Shown: one piece after another, positions 55,855 through 64,000 of the stretch | Layout: every line of letters begins with the position of its first letter | Numbering within the stretch: the first letter of the stretch is position 1 | Source of the DNA: Gordonia terrae | GTDB lineage: Bacteria; Actinomycetota; Actinomycetes; Mycobacteriales; Mycobacteriaceae | Assembly (NCBI RefSeq): GCF_001698225.1 | Contig: NZ_CP016594.1 | Coordinates: 4,278,001 to 4,342,000, forward strand | Reading direction: 5' to 3' | Length of the DNA stretch: 64,000 nt | Notes under the pieces: generated by a model | The model's database searches: none | Seen by the model: only the letters and a program-made list of their open reading frames with translations | What the model was told of the DNA's origin: nothing | Translations under genes and position numbers: made by a program

Positions 55855-58800
55855 TCAGTCATCCCCACCGGGACCACTGTCGGAACCATCGTCACCGTAG
55901 CGACTCTCGTCCCCACCGCGACCGTTGTACCCGACCTCGCGGCCGGCCACACCGTTCTCGCCGACTCCCGGCTCCCCCGCGCCGGACTGCCGGGATCCGA
56001 CGATGCCCGGCAGGGTGGCGCCGGTCGGCCGCGTCGCGGCACCCGCCGACCAGGCCAGCACGCGATCCCGTTCCGCCGGTGTCACCAGTGGACACTCCCC
56101 GACCGCGGCGTCCGGCCGGGCCGTGAGCCCGTCGAGGAGCGTAACCAGGCGCTGCGCGAGCAGCTCGACGGTCCCCTCGTCGAACAGGTCCGTCGCGTAG
56201 ACCATCGACGCCGACCAGGACCGGTCCGGACGGGCGACCACCGCGACCGTGAGGTCGAGCTGGGCGGACGTCACCGGCGACTCGAGCGCCGCGACCCGCA
56301 GACCCTCCGCCTCGAACACCGGCGCGGTGTTGCCCGCGTTGGTCAGCGTCAGCATGACCTGCGCGAGCGGCGAGAACGCCCTGGACCGGGTCGGGTTCAG
56401 CCGCTCGACCAGCGTCTCGAACGGCACGTCGGCGTTGGTGAACGCGTCCAGGTCGACGACCCGGGTGTCCTCGAGCAGTTCCGCGAAGCTCATCGCCGGG
56501 TCCACCTCGGCCCGCAGGACCAGGGTGTTGACGAACATGCCGATCAGCTGATCGATCTCGGCGCGTCCCCGGCCCGCGATGGGAGTGGCGACCGCGATGT
56601 CGTCGGTCGCGGTGACCCGGGCGAGCAGCACCGACAGGCCCGCGTGCACCACCATGAACGGCGTCATCCCGCGCTCGCGCGCCAGCGCCGAGATCCGCGT
56701 CGCGACCTCATGCGGGATCTCGAAGTCGACCCGCGCACCCCGCATCGACGCCACGGTCGGGCGCGGCCGGTCGGCGGGCAGCTCCAGCACGTCGGGTACC
56801 CCGGCGAGCTGACGCAACCAGTACGACAGTTGCCGTCCGACCACCGACGTCGGGTCGTCGACCGCGCCCAGCTCGCGTTGCTGCCACAGCGCGTAGTCGG
56901 CGAACTGGACCGGCAGCGGCGGCAGGTCCGGTGCCCGGCTCGCGGCCCGGTCCCGGTAGGCCGTCACGACGTCGGACATCAGTGGCCGCATGGACTCACC
57001 GTCACCCACGATGTGATGCAGTACCGCGAGCAGGACCCACGAACCCTCGTCGCGTTGCCACAACCGGATCCGGACGGGCACCTCGGTGGTCACGTCGAAT
57101 CCGGCGGACAGCGCCTCGAGAAGCTCCGCCTCCGAATCACATTCGACGAGGCGGGGCAGCGCCGCCGGACCGTCGGCGTCGTGGACGACCTGGGTCGGCC
57201 GGCCGTCGACGGCGGGGAACGTGGTCCGCAGGATCTCGTGCCGCGCGACGACGTCGCCGATCGCCGCACCGAGGGCCTCGACGTCCAGCCGGCCGCCGAG
57301 TTCGACACCGATCGGCAGGTTGTAGGCCGCCGAGGCCGGGTCGAGGCGATTGATGAACCAGATCCGCTGCTGCGCGAACGACAGCGGGATCTCCGCCGGC
57401 CTCGGCTCGACCCGGGTGACCGGCGCGCGCAGACCGCCCCGGTGCTGACCGAGAGCGGCCAGTGCCCGCGGCGTCGGCGACTCGAACACGTCCCGCACGC
57501 CGATGTCGGCGTTGAGGGCGTCGCCGACGCGTGCCGCCAGTCGGGTCGCGGAGAGCGAGTTGCCGCCCAGGGCGAAGAAGTCACCGGTCACCGACACCGC
57601 GTCGACGCCCAGCAGGTCGGCGAAGACGGCGACCACGCGCGCCTCCGCCGCCGTCTCCGGTGCGACGAGGTCGTCGGCCTCGATGTCCGGTGCCGGCAGT
57701 GCCCGCTTGTCCAGCTTGCCCGTCGCGGTGAGCGGCAGGTCGGCCAGGACCGTGATCGTCGCCGGGATCATGTACGACGGCAGTCGATCCGCCAGATGGT
57801 CCCGCAGCGCAGCGGTGTCGACGGCAGGAGTCTCGCCGCCGGTGCTCAGCGCGTCCGATGCCGGTACCACGTAGGCGGCCAGCGACGACGCGACCGACCC
57901 GCCGACCCCGAGCACCACCGCGGTCTTCACCGACGGATGCGTGGACAGCGCGTTCTCGATCTCGCCCAATTCGATGCGCAGGCCGCGCAGCTTCACCTGG
58001 TCGTCGGAACGACCGAGATACTCGAGCACCAGCTCGCCGGATGCCGAGCGCACCCACCGGACACGGTCGCCCGTGCGGTACATGCGGTCGCCGGGTCCGC
58101 CGAACGGGGACGCGACGAAGCGCTCGGCGGTCAGCTGCGGACGCCGGAGATATCCGCGGGCCGACGAGACACCGGTGGCGTACAGTTCGCCCGCCATCCC
58201 GATGGGCACCGGGGACAGTCGCTGATCCAGGACCAGCAGGCCGGTACCCGCCACCGGGCCGCCGATCGTCACCGGCTCGTCCGGGTCGAGCGGACCGCTG
58301 ATCGCGACCGCCACCGACGTCTCCGTCGGCCCGTACGCGTTGTGGAACGCGACGCGGCCCGCCCAGGTGCGGACGAGGGCGGTGGAGACCGCCTCGCCGC
58401 CCGAGGCCAGCATCCGCAGTGCGGGCAGGTCGTCGGGTTCGACGGTCGCCAGCACACTCGGTGTGAGGAACACGTGCGTCAGTTCGTGCTCGCGGAGGAA
58501 GGCGGTCAGCGTCTCGCCGCCGACGATGTCGTCCGGCCGGTACACCAGTGTCGAACCCGAGGTCGAGGCCAGCAGCCACTCCAGCACCGAGGCATCGAAA
58601 CTCGGTGAGGCGTAACCGAGTACCCGCGAACCCGGATCGATGCCGAACCGGTGCGCCTCGGCGACGGCGAAGGCGTGCGCACCGCGCTGGGTGACCGCCA
58701 CGCCCTTGGGCACACCGGTCGACCCGGAGGTGTAGATGACATAGGCGAGTGCATCCAGACGCGGGGTACCCACCAGCTCGCCCGGCGCGAGGGCGGTGCC

Positions 58801-61800
58801 CTCGATGCCACGCATGGCGTCGGCGACGGCGGACACGTCGATCCATTCGACGTCACCGCGGGCACCCGCTTCCGGCCCCGGGCCGCCCTGTTCCGGACTT
58901 CCCGATGCCGACGCGATCACCAGACGCACACCGGAATCGGTGACCATGTGCGCGATGCGGTCGGCGGGCAGCGTCGGGTCGATGGACAGGTACGCCGCGC
59001 CCAGCTTCGCCAGGGCCCAATGCCCCGCCAGCCGGTCGACGGTGCGACCGAGCGCCAGCCCCACGACCGAGTCCACGCCGATCCCGCGGCCGATCATCCA
59101 CCGCGCGAGCCGGTTCGAGCGCTCGTCGAGCTCGGCGTAGGTGAGCGACGCGCCGTCGCCGTCGGTGACCGCGACGATCCCCGCGTGCGCGGCCGCGACG
59201 TCGGCGAACACCTCGCCCAGCAGACGCGGTTCCGGCGCCGCCGGACCGTTCACCGGCGTGAGCTCGGCAGCTGCCGCGGCGTCGAGGAGCGCGATCGACG
59301 AGGTCGGCGAATCCACATCGTCGACGGTCGTCCGCAGGATCTCGCGCAGCGCCGCGCCGAACACCCCCACCTGGTCGTCGGCGAAGGCCGACGGGAGGTA
59401 CTTGAGCTTCAGCAGCAGGCGGTCACCGGACGGTGACGACGCGAGGTTGAGCGGATAGTGCGTCGAGTCGCCGGCGTCCACGCCGACGATCTGCAGACCG
59501 CCGGCCAGCGACGTGTCCGCCGTGGACAGCGAGTCGGAGTCCACCGGGAACGACTCGAACACGGTCAGCGTGTCGAAGAGCGCACCGATCCCCGCAAGCG
59601 CGGTGAGGTCGGCGAGACCGACGTGCTGGTGGTCGAGGACTGCGACCTTGTCGGCCTGCATCGCGGCGAGCACGTCGCCGATCGGGGCAGCCGGGTCGAC
59701 GTCGACGACGCTCGGGACCGTGTTGATGAACAGGCCGACCATGCCCTCGACACCGTCGAGGTCCGACGGGCGCCCCGACACGGTCTCGCCGAAGGCGACC
59801 ACCTGGTTGCCGGTCATGCGCGACAGCAGCACCGCCCAGGCGAACTGCAGGATCGTGCTGACCGTGACACCGCGTTCGCGCGCCAGCCGGTTGATCGCCG
59901 CCGTCGTCTCGGCGTCGATCCACTCCTCGTGGTCACGCGGCAACGACGTGGTCGTGGCCTCCTCGGCGCCGGACACCAGCGTCGGCTCCGCCAGCGGCGC
60001 CAGCACATCCCGCCAGGCGGCGAGACCCGCGGCCGGGTCGGCGGCGGCGAGCCGCCGGACGTGGTCGCCGAAGTCGGAGTCCGCGGAAATGGTTGCCGTG
60101 TACGGACCCACCCCGGCGTAGAGCGCGAGCAGGTCGGCGAGAACCAGCGGACCGGACCAGCCGTCGAGCAGGATGTGATGGTTGGTCACGATCAGGCTCA
60201 GCGTCGTGTCGGATCCGGAGCCGTGCTCGACGCTCACGAACCGCACCAGCGGCGGCGCCGCGAGATCGAACGGTTCGATCCGTTCGGTGTCGGCGATCTC
60301 GCGCACTCGTCGCGCTGCCTCGTCACCGTCGAGGTCGGGTTCCAGGGACACCTCGGACCACGGCAGGTCGACGCGCGGCGGTACGACGGCCACCAGGGCC
60401 CCGCCCGCCGTGCGCACATACCCGCTGCGCAGCACACGATGATGTGCGACGAGTTCCTCGGCCGCCGAACGCAATCGCGCCCGGTCGACCTCACCGCCGA
60501 GATGCAGCACCGCCTGCGTGACGTAGACGTCCACGTTGTCGGAGCCCGTGGGAGCGACACCGTCGGCTCCCGCGGTGTTCTGCGCAGCCATCTGCGACTG
60601 GAAGTAGAGACCGGCCTGCAGCGGCGTGAGCGGCCAGACGTCCGCACCCGGGAACCGCACCGCGAGCGCGTCGAGTTCGGTCTGGGTGACGGGCGTACCG
60701 GGCACGTCCGACGGCGACCGGCCCGGGTCACCGACGACCGCGACGTGCTCGGCGAGTGCGGTGAGCTCGTCGGCCCACAACTCGGCGAGCGCCGTGATGT
60801 CGTCGGTCCCGAACAGAGCCGACGGGAACGTGAAGTTGGCCGTGAGGCGCCGGGTCTCGCCGTCGCTTCGCGTTCCGACGTTGACGCTCAACGGGTTCAG
60901 CGCGACCATCGCGCCCGACACCGACGGCGGCATACCCGGCGCGCCGGGCGCACCGGTGAACGGGATGACGTCGGGCGCGGGTTCGGCCGCGGGGCGTCCC
61001 GCGCGTCCGGCACCGAAGAAGTTGAACCCGATGCTCGGCAGCGGACGCTGCGACAGCTCGGTGTCGGCGCCGTAACGCAGCACACCGAAACCGAGCCCGC
61101 CGTCGGGTTGCCCGAGGCGTTCCTCCTTGGCCGACTTCACCGCATGGGTGACGTCGGTGGACGGATCGACGGCGATCGGGGCGATGGTGGTGAACCAGCC
61201 GACCGTACGGGACAGGTCGACTGCGCGTTCGCCGTCGGCGGTGTCGATCTCGTCCTTGCGACCGTGACCTTCGACCAGGACCGTCACGGGTGCGACGTCG
61301 GCGATGCCGCGCGCGGCCTGCCACGCGCGCACCGCACGTGCGAACGTACCGAGCAGGACGTCGTTGGCGTTGCCGCGGAACACTTCCGGCACCGAGGTCA
61401 GCGCCGCCTCGGTCACCTGCGCGTCGAATGCGTGGACCACCGACACCTCGGTGGCGAACCGGTCCCGTGACGCGTCGAAGTCGATCCCGAGATCGGTGGG
61501 CCGGGCCGGGAGCCGCTCGAGCCAGTACGGCAGCTCGGTGGCGCGCCGGTCGGCCTGTGCGCCGACTGCATGGGCCCACGCCCGCTCGGACGTCGCCTCG
61601 GCACGCAGCGCGATCGGTTGCCCCGATGCCCGCTGCGCCCATCCGGTGACCAGGTCCTCGACGAGGATCGGCCAGGACACCGCGTCGACACCGAGATGGT
61701 GGATCGCCAGGACGACCCGACCGACGCCGTCGGCGTCGGTGACGATGCCCGCCGCGACGAGCACACCGGCCGACGGATCGAGGTGAGTCAGTGCCTCGGC

Positions 61801-64000
61801 ATGTGCGGCACGAAGATCCGCGTCGTGGCCGGGACTGCCCACCGGTGCGACCGAGGAGCGTGCGAACACATAGGGCGCCGCGCTCGGACCACCGGCGTTC
61901 TCATCCGATCCGGCGACCAATCGCCAGCGGTCATCGCTCCGGGTGAGACGCGCGGACAGCATCGGGTGCACCGCGATGAGCTCGGACAGCAACTCCGACA
62001 ACGCGTCCACGGCGAGATCCGCCGGCGCGTGGAGCACCCGGTACTGCGAGAAGTCCGCGAAATCAGATGCGTGCGTGGAATGTTCGATCATCCACGACAT
62101 CACCGGCAGCAGTGGCAGGTCGCCGCGCCCGCCGCCCGCGGGTTCGTCGAGAGCGGGCAGACGGTGCGCCTCCCCGGCGACCACGCGGGCCATCGCCCGA
62201 ATGGTCCGTTGCTCGAAGATGTCTCGCGGTGTCAGCGTGAACCCGGCGGCGCGAACCGCCGAGGCGAGCTGGATCGACATGATCGAGTCACCGCCGAGCG
62301 CGAAGAACGACTGGGTGACCGAGACCCGGTCCAGTCCGAGCAGACCCGCCACGATGGTCGCCAGGGCCTCCTCCGTCGCGTTGGCGGGCGCGACGTGATC
62401 GGCGTCGAGCCCCGCGAAGTCGGGTGCGGGCAGGGCGCGGCGGTCGAGCTTGCCCGCGCTGTTCAGCACCACCTCGTCGATCGGCATCCACAGCGTCGGA
62501 CGCATGTACTCCGGGAGTGCCCGGGTCACCGCGTCCCGCAGGACCTCGAGGTCCACGGTCGACGGCGCGACATAGGCGACCAGATGCTGTCCGCCACCCG
62601 GCGCGTCGGCCACCGACACCGCGGCGTGCACGACGCCGGGCGCCGCCGCGACGACGGACTCGATCTCGCCGAGTTCGATGCGCTGGCCGCGCAGCTTCAC
62701 CTGGAAGTCGGTGCGGCCGAGGTATTCGATCTCCCCCTCGGTGTTCCACCGCACGAGATCACCGGTCCGGTAGAGCCGCGAGCCGGGCCGGCCGAACGGG
62801 TCGGCCACGAAGCGCTCGGCGGACAGGCCCGGTTGCGCGGCATACCCGCGGGCCACCTGATCGCCACCCAGATAGAGCTCGCCCGGGACCCCCGTCGGGA
62901 CAGGATTCAGTCGCGCGTCGAGCACATGGGTCGTCGTGTTCCAGACCGGCACGCCGATCGGCACGATCGACGGCGCCCGGGTCACGTCGGCGTAGGCCAC
63001 CTCGACCGCCGCCTCGGTGGGACCGAACAGGTTCACGATCTGGACGTGTGGCAGCAGCTCGTGGGCACGGGCCACCACCGCGGGCGGCAGCGCCTCACCG
63101 GAGGCGAACAGCCAGCGGAGCGTACCCAGGCGCGAGATCGTCTCGGCCGGCACGACATCGAGGAACACCGACAGCATCGACGGGACGAAATGCACCGAGG
63201 TGGCACCGCTGGACGCGATCAGGTCGACGATGTAGAGCGGATCGGCATGGCCGCCCGGTTCGGCGATCACCATCGTCGCACCGGTCAGCAACGGCGCGAA
63301 CAGCTCCGGCACCGAGACGTCGAAGGTGTACGGCGTCTTCTGGATGATCCGGTCACCCACGGTCCAGGGATACTCGTCGAGTCCCCACCACAACCGGTTG
63401 GCCACCGCGGCGTGGGAGACGGTCACGCCCTTGGGTCGTCCGGTCGAGCCGGAGGTGAAGAGCGTGTACAGCGCATCGTCACCGCGGATCGGCCGGACAC
63501 GTTCGGCGTCGGTGACCGGCGGTGTCGACGGATCGATGTCGCGGGTCGAGTCGACGGTGACGCGCCGGACGCCGTCGTCCAGTCCGGACAGATCGGCCGC
63601 CACGGGCCGCGGTCCGACGAGCAGAACCCGCGCGCCCGCGGTCTCGACCATGTAGCGCACACGGTCGCCCGGGGCAGCGGTGTCGATGGGCACGTACCGG
63701 CCACCGGCCGCGGTCACCGCGTGGACGGCCACCACCATGTCCACACCGCGGTCGATGCAGACCGCCACCGCGACATCGGGTCCCACGCCCAGCCCGAGGA
63801 GTTCCCGGGCGAGATCGGCGACCCGAGCGCCGAACTCGCGGTAGGTCAACTCACGATCGGCGTAGGTCAGCGCGATCGAGTCGAGCGACCGCGCCCCGCG
63901 AAACGAGAGCGCATCGGCCACCGATCCCGCCGGTATGGCGGTCTCCGTGCCCCGTGATCGCCGGAGTATCTCCTCGATCTCGGCGGGTTCGAGGAGGGCG
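55855..64000 (-). CDS. NRPS3 (5' end cut): ..A-T-E-C-A-T-C
   Basis: At least 2714 residues; the frame stays open through the right edge (ALLEPAEIEEILRR just before it is C-to-A linker sequence), so the gene starts outside. Landmarks: A1 (63440), T1 GGDSI (62295), E HHLGVDAVSW (61690), C HHILLDGW (60170), A2 (58720), T2 (57560), C HHIVGDGE (57010). It ends with a complete C domain, a short A-like linker (TGATLPGIVGSRQ) and a Gly/Asp-rich tail of about 45 residues that may be a docking element for NRPS2. Specificity residues: A1 DVPHFSLVE, like the serine code but with Pro and Glu changes; A2 DALFAGAVA. The epimerase predicts a D-residue from A1. NRPS3 probably precedes NRPS2 in the same peptide; 93 bases separate the genes. 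Confidence 0.93.
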   Translation of the reverse strand, partial: ALLEPAEIEEILRRSRGTETAIPAGSVADALSFRGARSLDSIALTYADRELTYREFGARVADLARELLGLGVGPDVAVAVCIDRGVDMVVAVHAVTAAGGRYVPIDTAAPGDRVRYMVETAGARVLLVGPRPVAADLSGLDDGVRRVTVDSTRDIDPSTPPVTDAERVRPIRGDDALYTLFTSGSTGRPKGVTVSHAAVANRLWWGLDEYPWTVGDRIIQKTPYTFDVSVPELFAPLLTGATMVIAEPGGHADPLYIVDLIASSGATSVHFVPSMLSVFLDVVPAETISRLGTLRWLFASGEALPPAVVARAHELLPHVQIVNLFGPTEAAVEVAYADVTRAPSIVPIGVPVWNTTTHVLDARLNPVPTGVPGELYLGGDQVARGYAAQPGLSAERFVADPFGRPGSRLYRTGDLVRWNTEGEIEYLGRTDFQVKLRGQRIELGEIESVVAAAPGVVHAAVSVADAPGGGQHLVAYVAPSTVDLEVLRDAVTRALPEYMRPTLWMPIDEVVLNSAGKLDRRALPAPDFAGLDADHVAPANATEEALATIVAGLLGLDRVSVTQSFFALGGDSIMSIQLASAVRAAGFTLTPRDIFEQRTIRAMARVVAGEAHRLPALDEPAGGGRGDLPLLPVMSWMIEHSTHASDFADFSQYRVLHAPADLAVDALSELLSELIAVHPMLSARLTRSDDRWRLVAGSDENAGGPSAAPYVFARSSVAPVGSPGHDADLRAAHAEALTHLDPSAGVLVAAGIVTDADGVGRVVLAIHHLGVDAVSWPILVEDLVTGWAQRASGQPIALRAEATSERAWAHAVGAQADRRATELPYWLERLPARPTDLGIDFDASRDRFATEVSVVHAFDAQVTEAALTSVPEVFRGNANDVLLGTFARAVRAWQAARGIADVAPVTVLVEGHGRKDEIDTADGERAVDLSRTVGWFTTIAPIAVDPSTDVTHAVKSAKEERLGQPDGGLGFGVLRYGADTELSQRPLPSIGFNFFGAGRAGRPAAEPAPDVIPFTGAPGAPGMPPSVSGAMVALNPLSVNVGTRSDGETRRLTANFTFPSALFGTDDITALAELWADELTALAEHVAVVGDPGRSPSDVPGTPVTQTELDALAVRFPGADVWPLTPLQAGLYFQSQMAAQNTAGADGVAPTGSDNVDVYVTQAVLHLGGEVDRARLRSAAEELVAHHRVLRSGYVRTAGGALVAVVPPRVDLPWSEVSLEPDLDGDEAARRVREIADTERIEPFDLAAPPLVRFVSVEHGSGSDTTLSLIVTNHHILLDGWSGPLVLADLLALYAGVGPYTATISADSDFGDHVRRLAAADPAAGLAAWRDVLAPLAEPTLVSGAEEATTTSLPRDHEEWIDAETTAAINRLARERGVTVSTILQFAWAVLLSRMTGNQVVAFGETVSGRPSDLDGVEGMVGLFINTVPSVVDVDPAAPIGDVLAAMQADKVAVLDHQHVGLADLTALAGIGALFDTLTVFESFPVDSDSLSTADTSLAGGLQIVGVDAGDSTHYPLNLASSPSGDRLLLKLKYLPSAFADDQVGVFGAALREILRTTVDDVDSPTSSIALLDAAAAAELTPVNGPAAPEPRLLGEVFADVAAAHAGIVAVTDGDGASLTYAELDERSNRLARWMIGRGIGVDSVVGLALGRTVDRLAGHWALAKLGAAYLSIDPTLPADRIAHMVTDSGVRLVIASASGSPEQGGPGPEAGARGDVEWIDVSAVADAMRGIEGTALAPGELVGTPRLDALAYVIYTSGSTGVPKGVAVTQRGAHAFAVAEAHRFGIDPGSRVLGYASPSFDASVLEWLLASTSGSTLVYRPDDIVGGETLTAFLREHELTHVFLTPSVLATVEPDDLPALRMLASGGEAVSTALVRTWAGRVAFHNAYGPTETSVAVAISGPLDPDEPVTIGGPVAGTGLLVLDQRLSPVPIGMAGELYATGVSSARGYLRRPQLTAERFVASPFGGPGDRMYRTGDRVRWVRSASGELVLEYLGRSDDQVKLRGLRIELGEIENALSTHPSVKTAVVLGVGGSVASSLAAYVVPASDALSTGGETPAVDTAALRDHLADRLPSYMIPATITVLADLPLTATGKLDKRALPAPDIEADDLVAPETAAEARVVAVFADLLGVDAVSVTGDFFALGGNSLSATRLAARVGDALNADIGVRDVFESPTPRALAALGQHRGGLRAPVTRVEPRPAEIPLSFAQQRIWFINRLDPASAAYNLPIGVELGGRLDVEALGAAIGDVVARHEILRTTFPAVDGRPTQVVHDADGPAALPRLVECDSEAELLEALSAGFDVTTEVPVRIRLWQRDEGSWVLLAVLHHIVGDGESMRPLMSDVVTAYRDRAASRAPDLPPLPVQFADYALWQQRELGAVDDPTSVVGRQLSYWLRQLAGVPDVLELPADRPRPTVASMRGARVDFEIPHEVATRISALARERGMTPFMVVHAGLSVLLARVTATDDIAVATPIAGRGRAEIDQLIGMFVNTLVLRAEVDPAMSFAELLEDTRVVDLDAFTNADVPFETLVERLNPTRSRAFSPLAQVMLTLTNAGNTAPVFEAEGLRVAALESPVTSAQLDLTVAVVARPDRSWSASMVYATDLFDEGTVELLAQRLVTLLDGLTARPDAAVGECPLVTPAERDRVLAWSAGAATRPTGATLPGIVGSRQSGAGEPGVGENGVAGREVGYNGRGGDESRYGDDGSDSGPGGDD

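Overview
The window is high-GC actinobacterial DNA, most likely from a mycolate-containing member of the Mycobacteriales such as Gordonia or a close relative. Support comes from frequent GTG starts, an antigen-85-type mycolyltransferase (about 33 kb), a mycofactocin-type short-chain dehydrogenase, a SigK/RskA-like pair, a KstR-like operator and the C+ zinc form of ribosomal protein S14. The genus is an inference; no rRNA or tRNA gene was found.

Region 1 (1-5.2 kb) looks catabolic. A leftward operon encodes a Rieske oxygenase, an enoyl-CoA hydratase-like protein, a hotdog thioesterase and a class III CoA-transferase that runs off the left edge. A TetR gene is divergent across a palindromic operator, and a mycofactocin-type SDR follows. 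Region 2 (5.4-12.0 kb) is the best candidate for an undescribed system: a PD-(D/E)XK-type nuclease, a probable winged-helix protein, an 1136-residue protein with two separate P-loop NTPase domains (the second HerA/FtsK-like), and a TerD-AIM24 fusion. The first three are tightly coupled. Region 3 (12.3-14.4 kb) holds a lone ribosomal block, rplN-rplX-rplE-rpsN, reading left. It is cut off from the rest of the S10/spc genes by the nuclease/ATPase region on one side and the peptide synthetases on the other.

Region 4 (15.0-31.1 kb) is a rightward operon: a four-module NRPS with an EntF-like serine-loading first module and a terminal thioesterase, an MbtH partner, and a two-gene DrrAB-like ABC exporter. 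Region 5 (31.2-40.8 kb) holds sigK/rskA-like genes, a secreted mycolyltransferase-like esterase, two related LuxR-type regulators separated by a six-copy 16-bp tandem repeat, an acetoacetate decarboxylase-like gene behind a KstR-like box, a pirin, an FMN reductase/luciferase-like pair, a lipoprotein and a small membrane protein. A strong bidirectional terminator closes it.

Region 6 (40.9-64 kb) reads left. It holds a second NRPS line of at least six modules on two proteins, a second MbtH and a 105-residue orphan fragment resembling the start of an adenylation domain. The upstream synthetase is cut by the right edge. The boundary between the two synthetases splits one module between its C and A domains. 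The two lines each have their own thioesterase and MbtH, so they probably make two peptides. No siderophore tailoring gene (ornithine hydroxylase, salicylate or DHB synthesis) is visible, so the product class is open.
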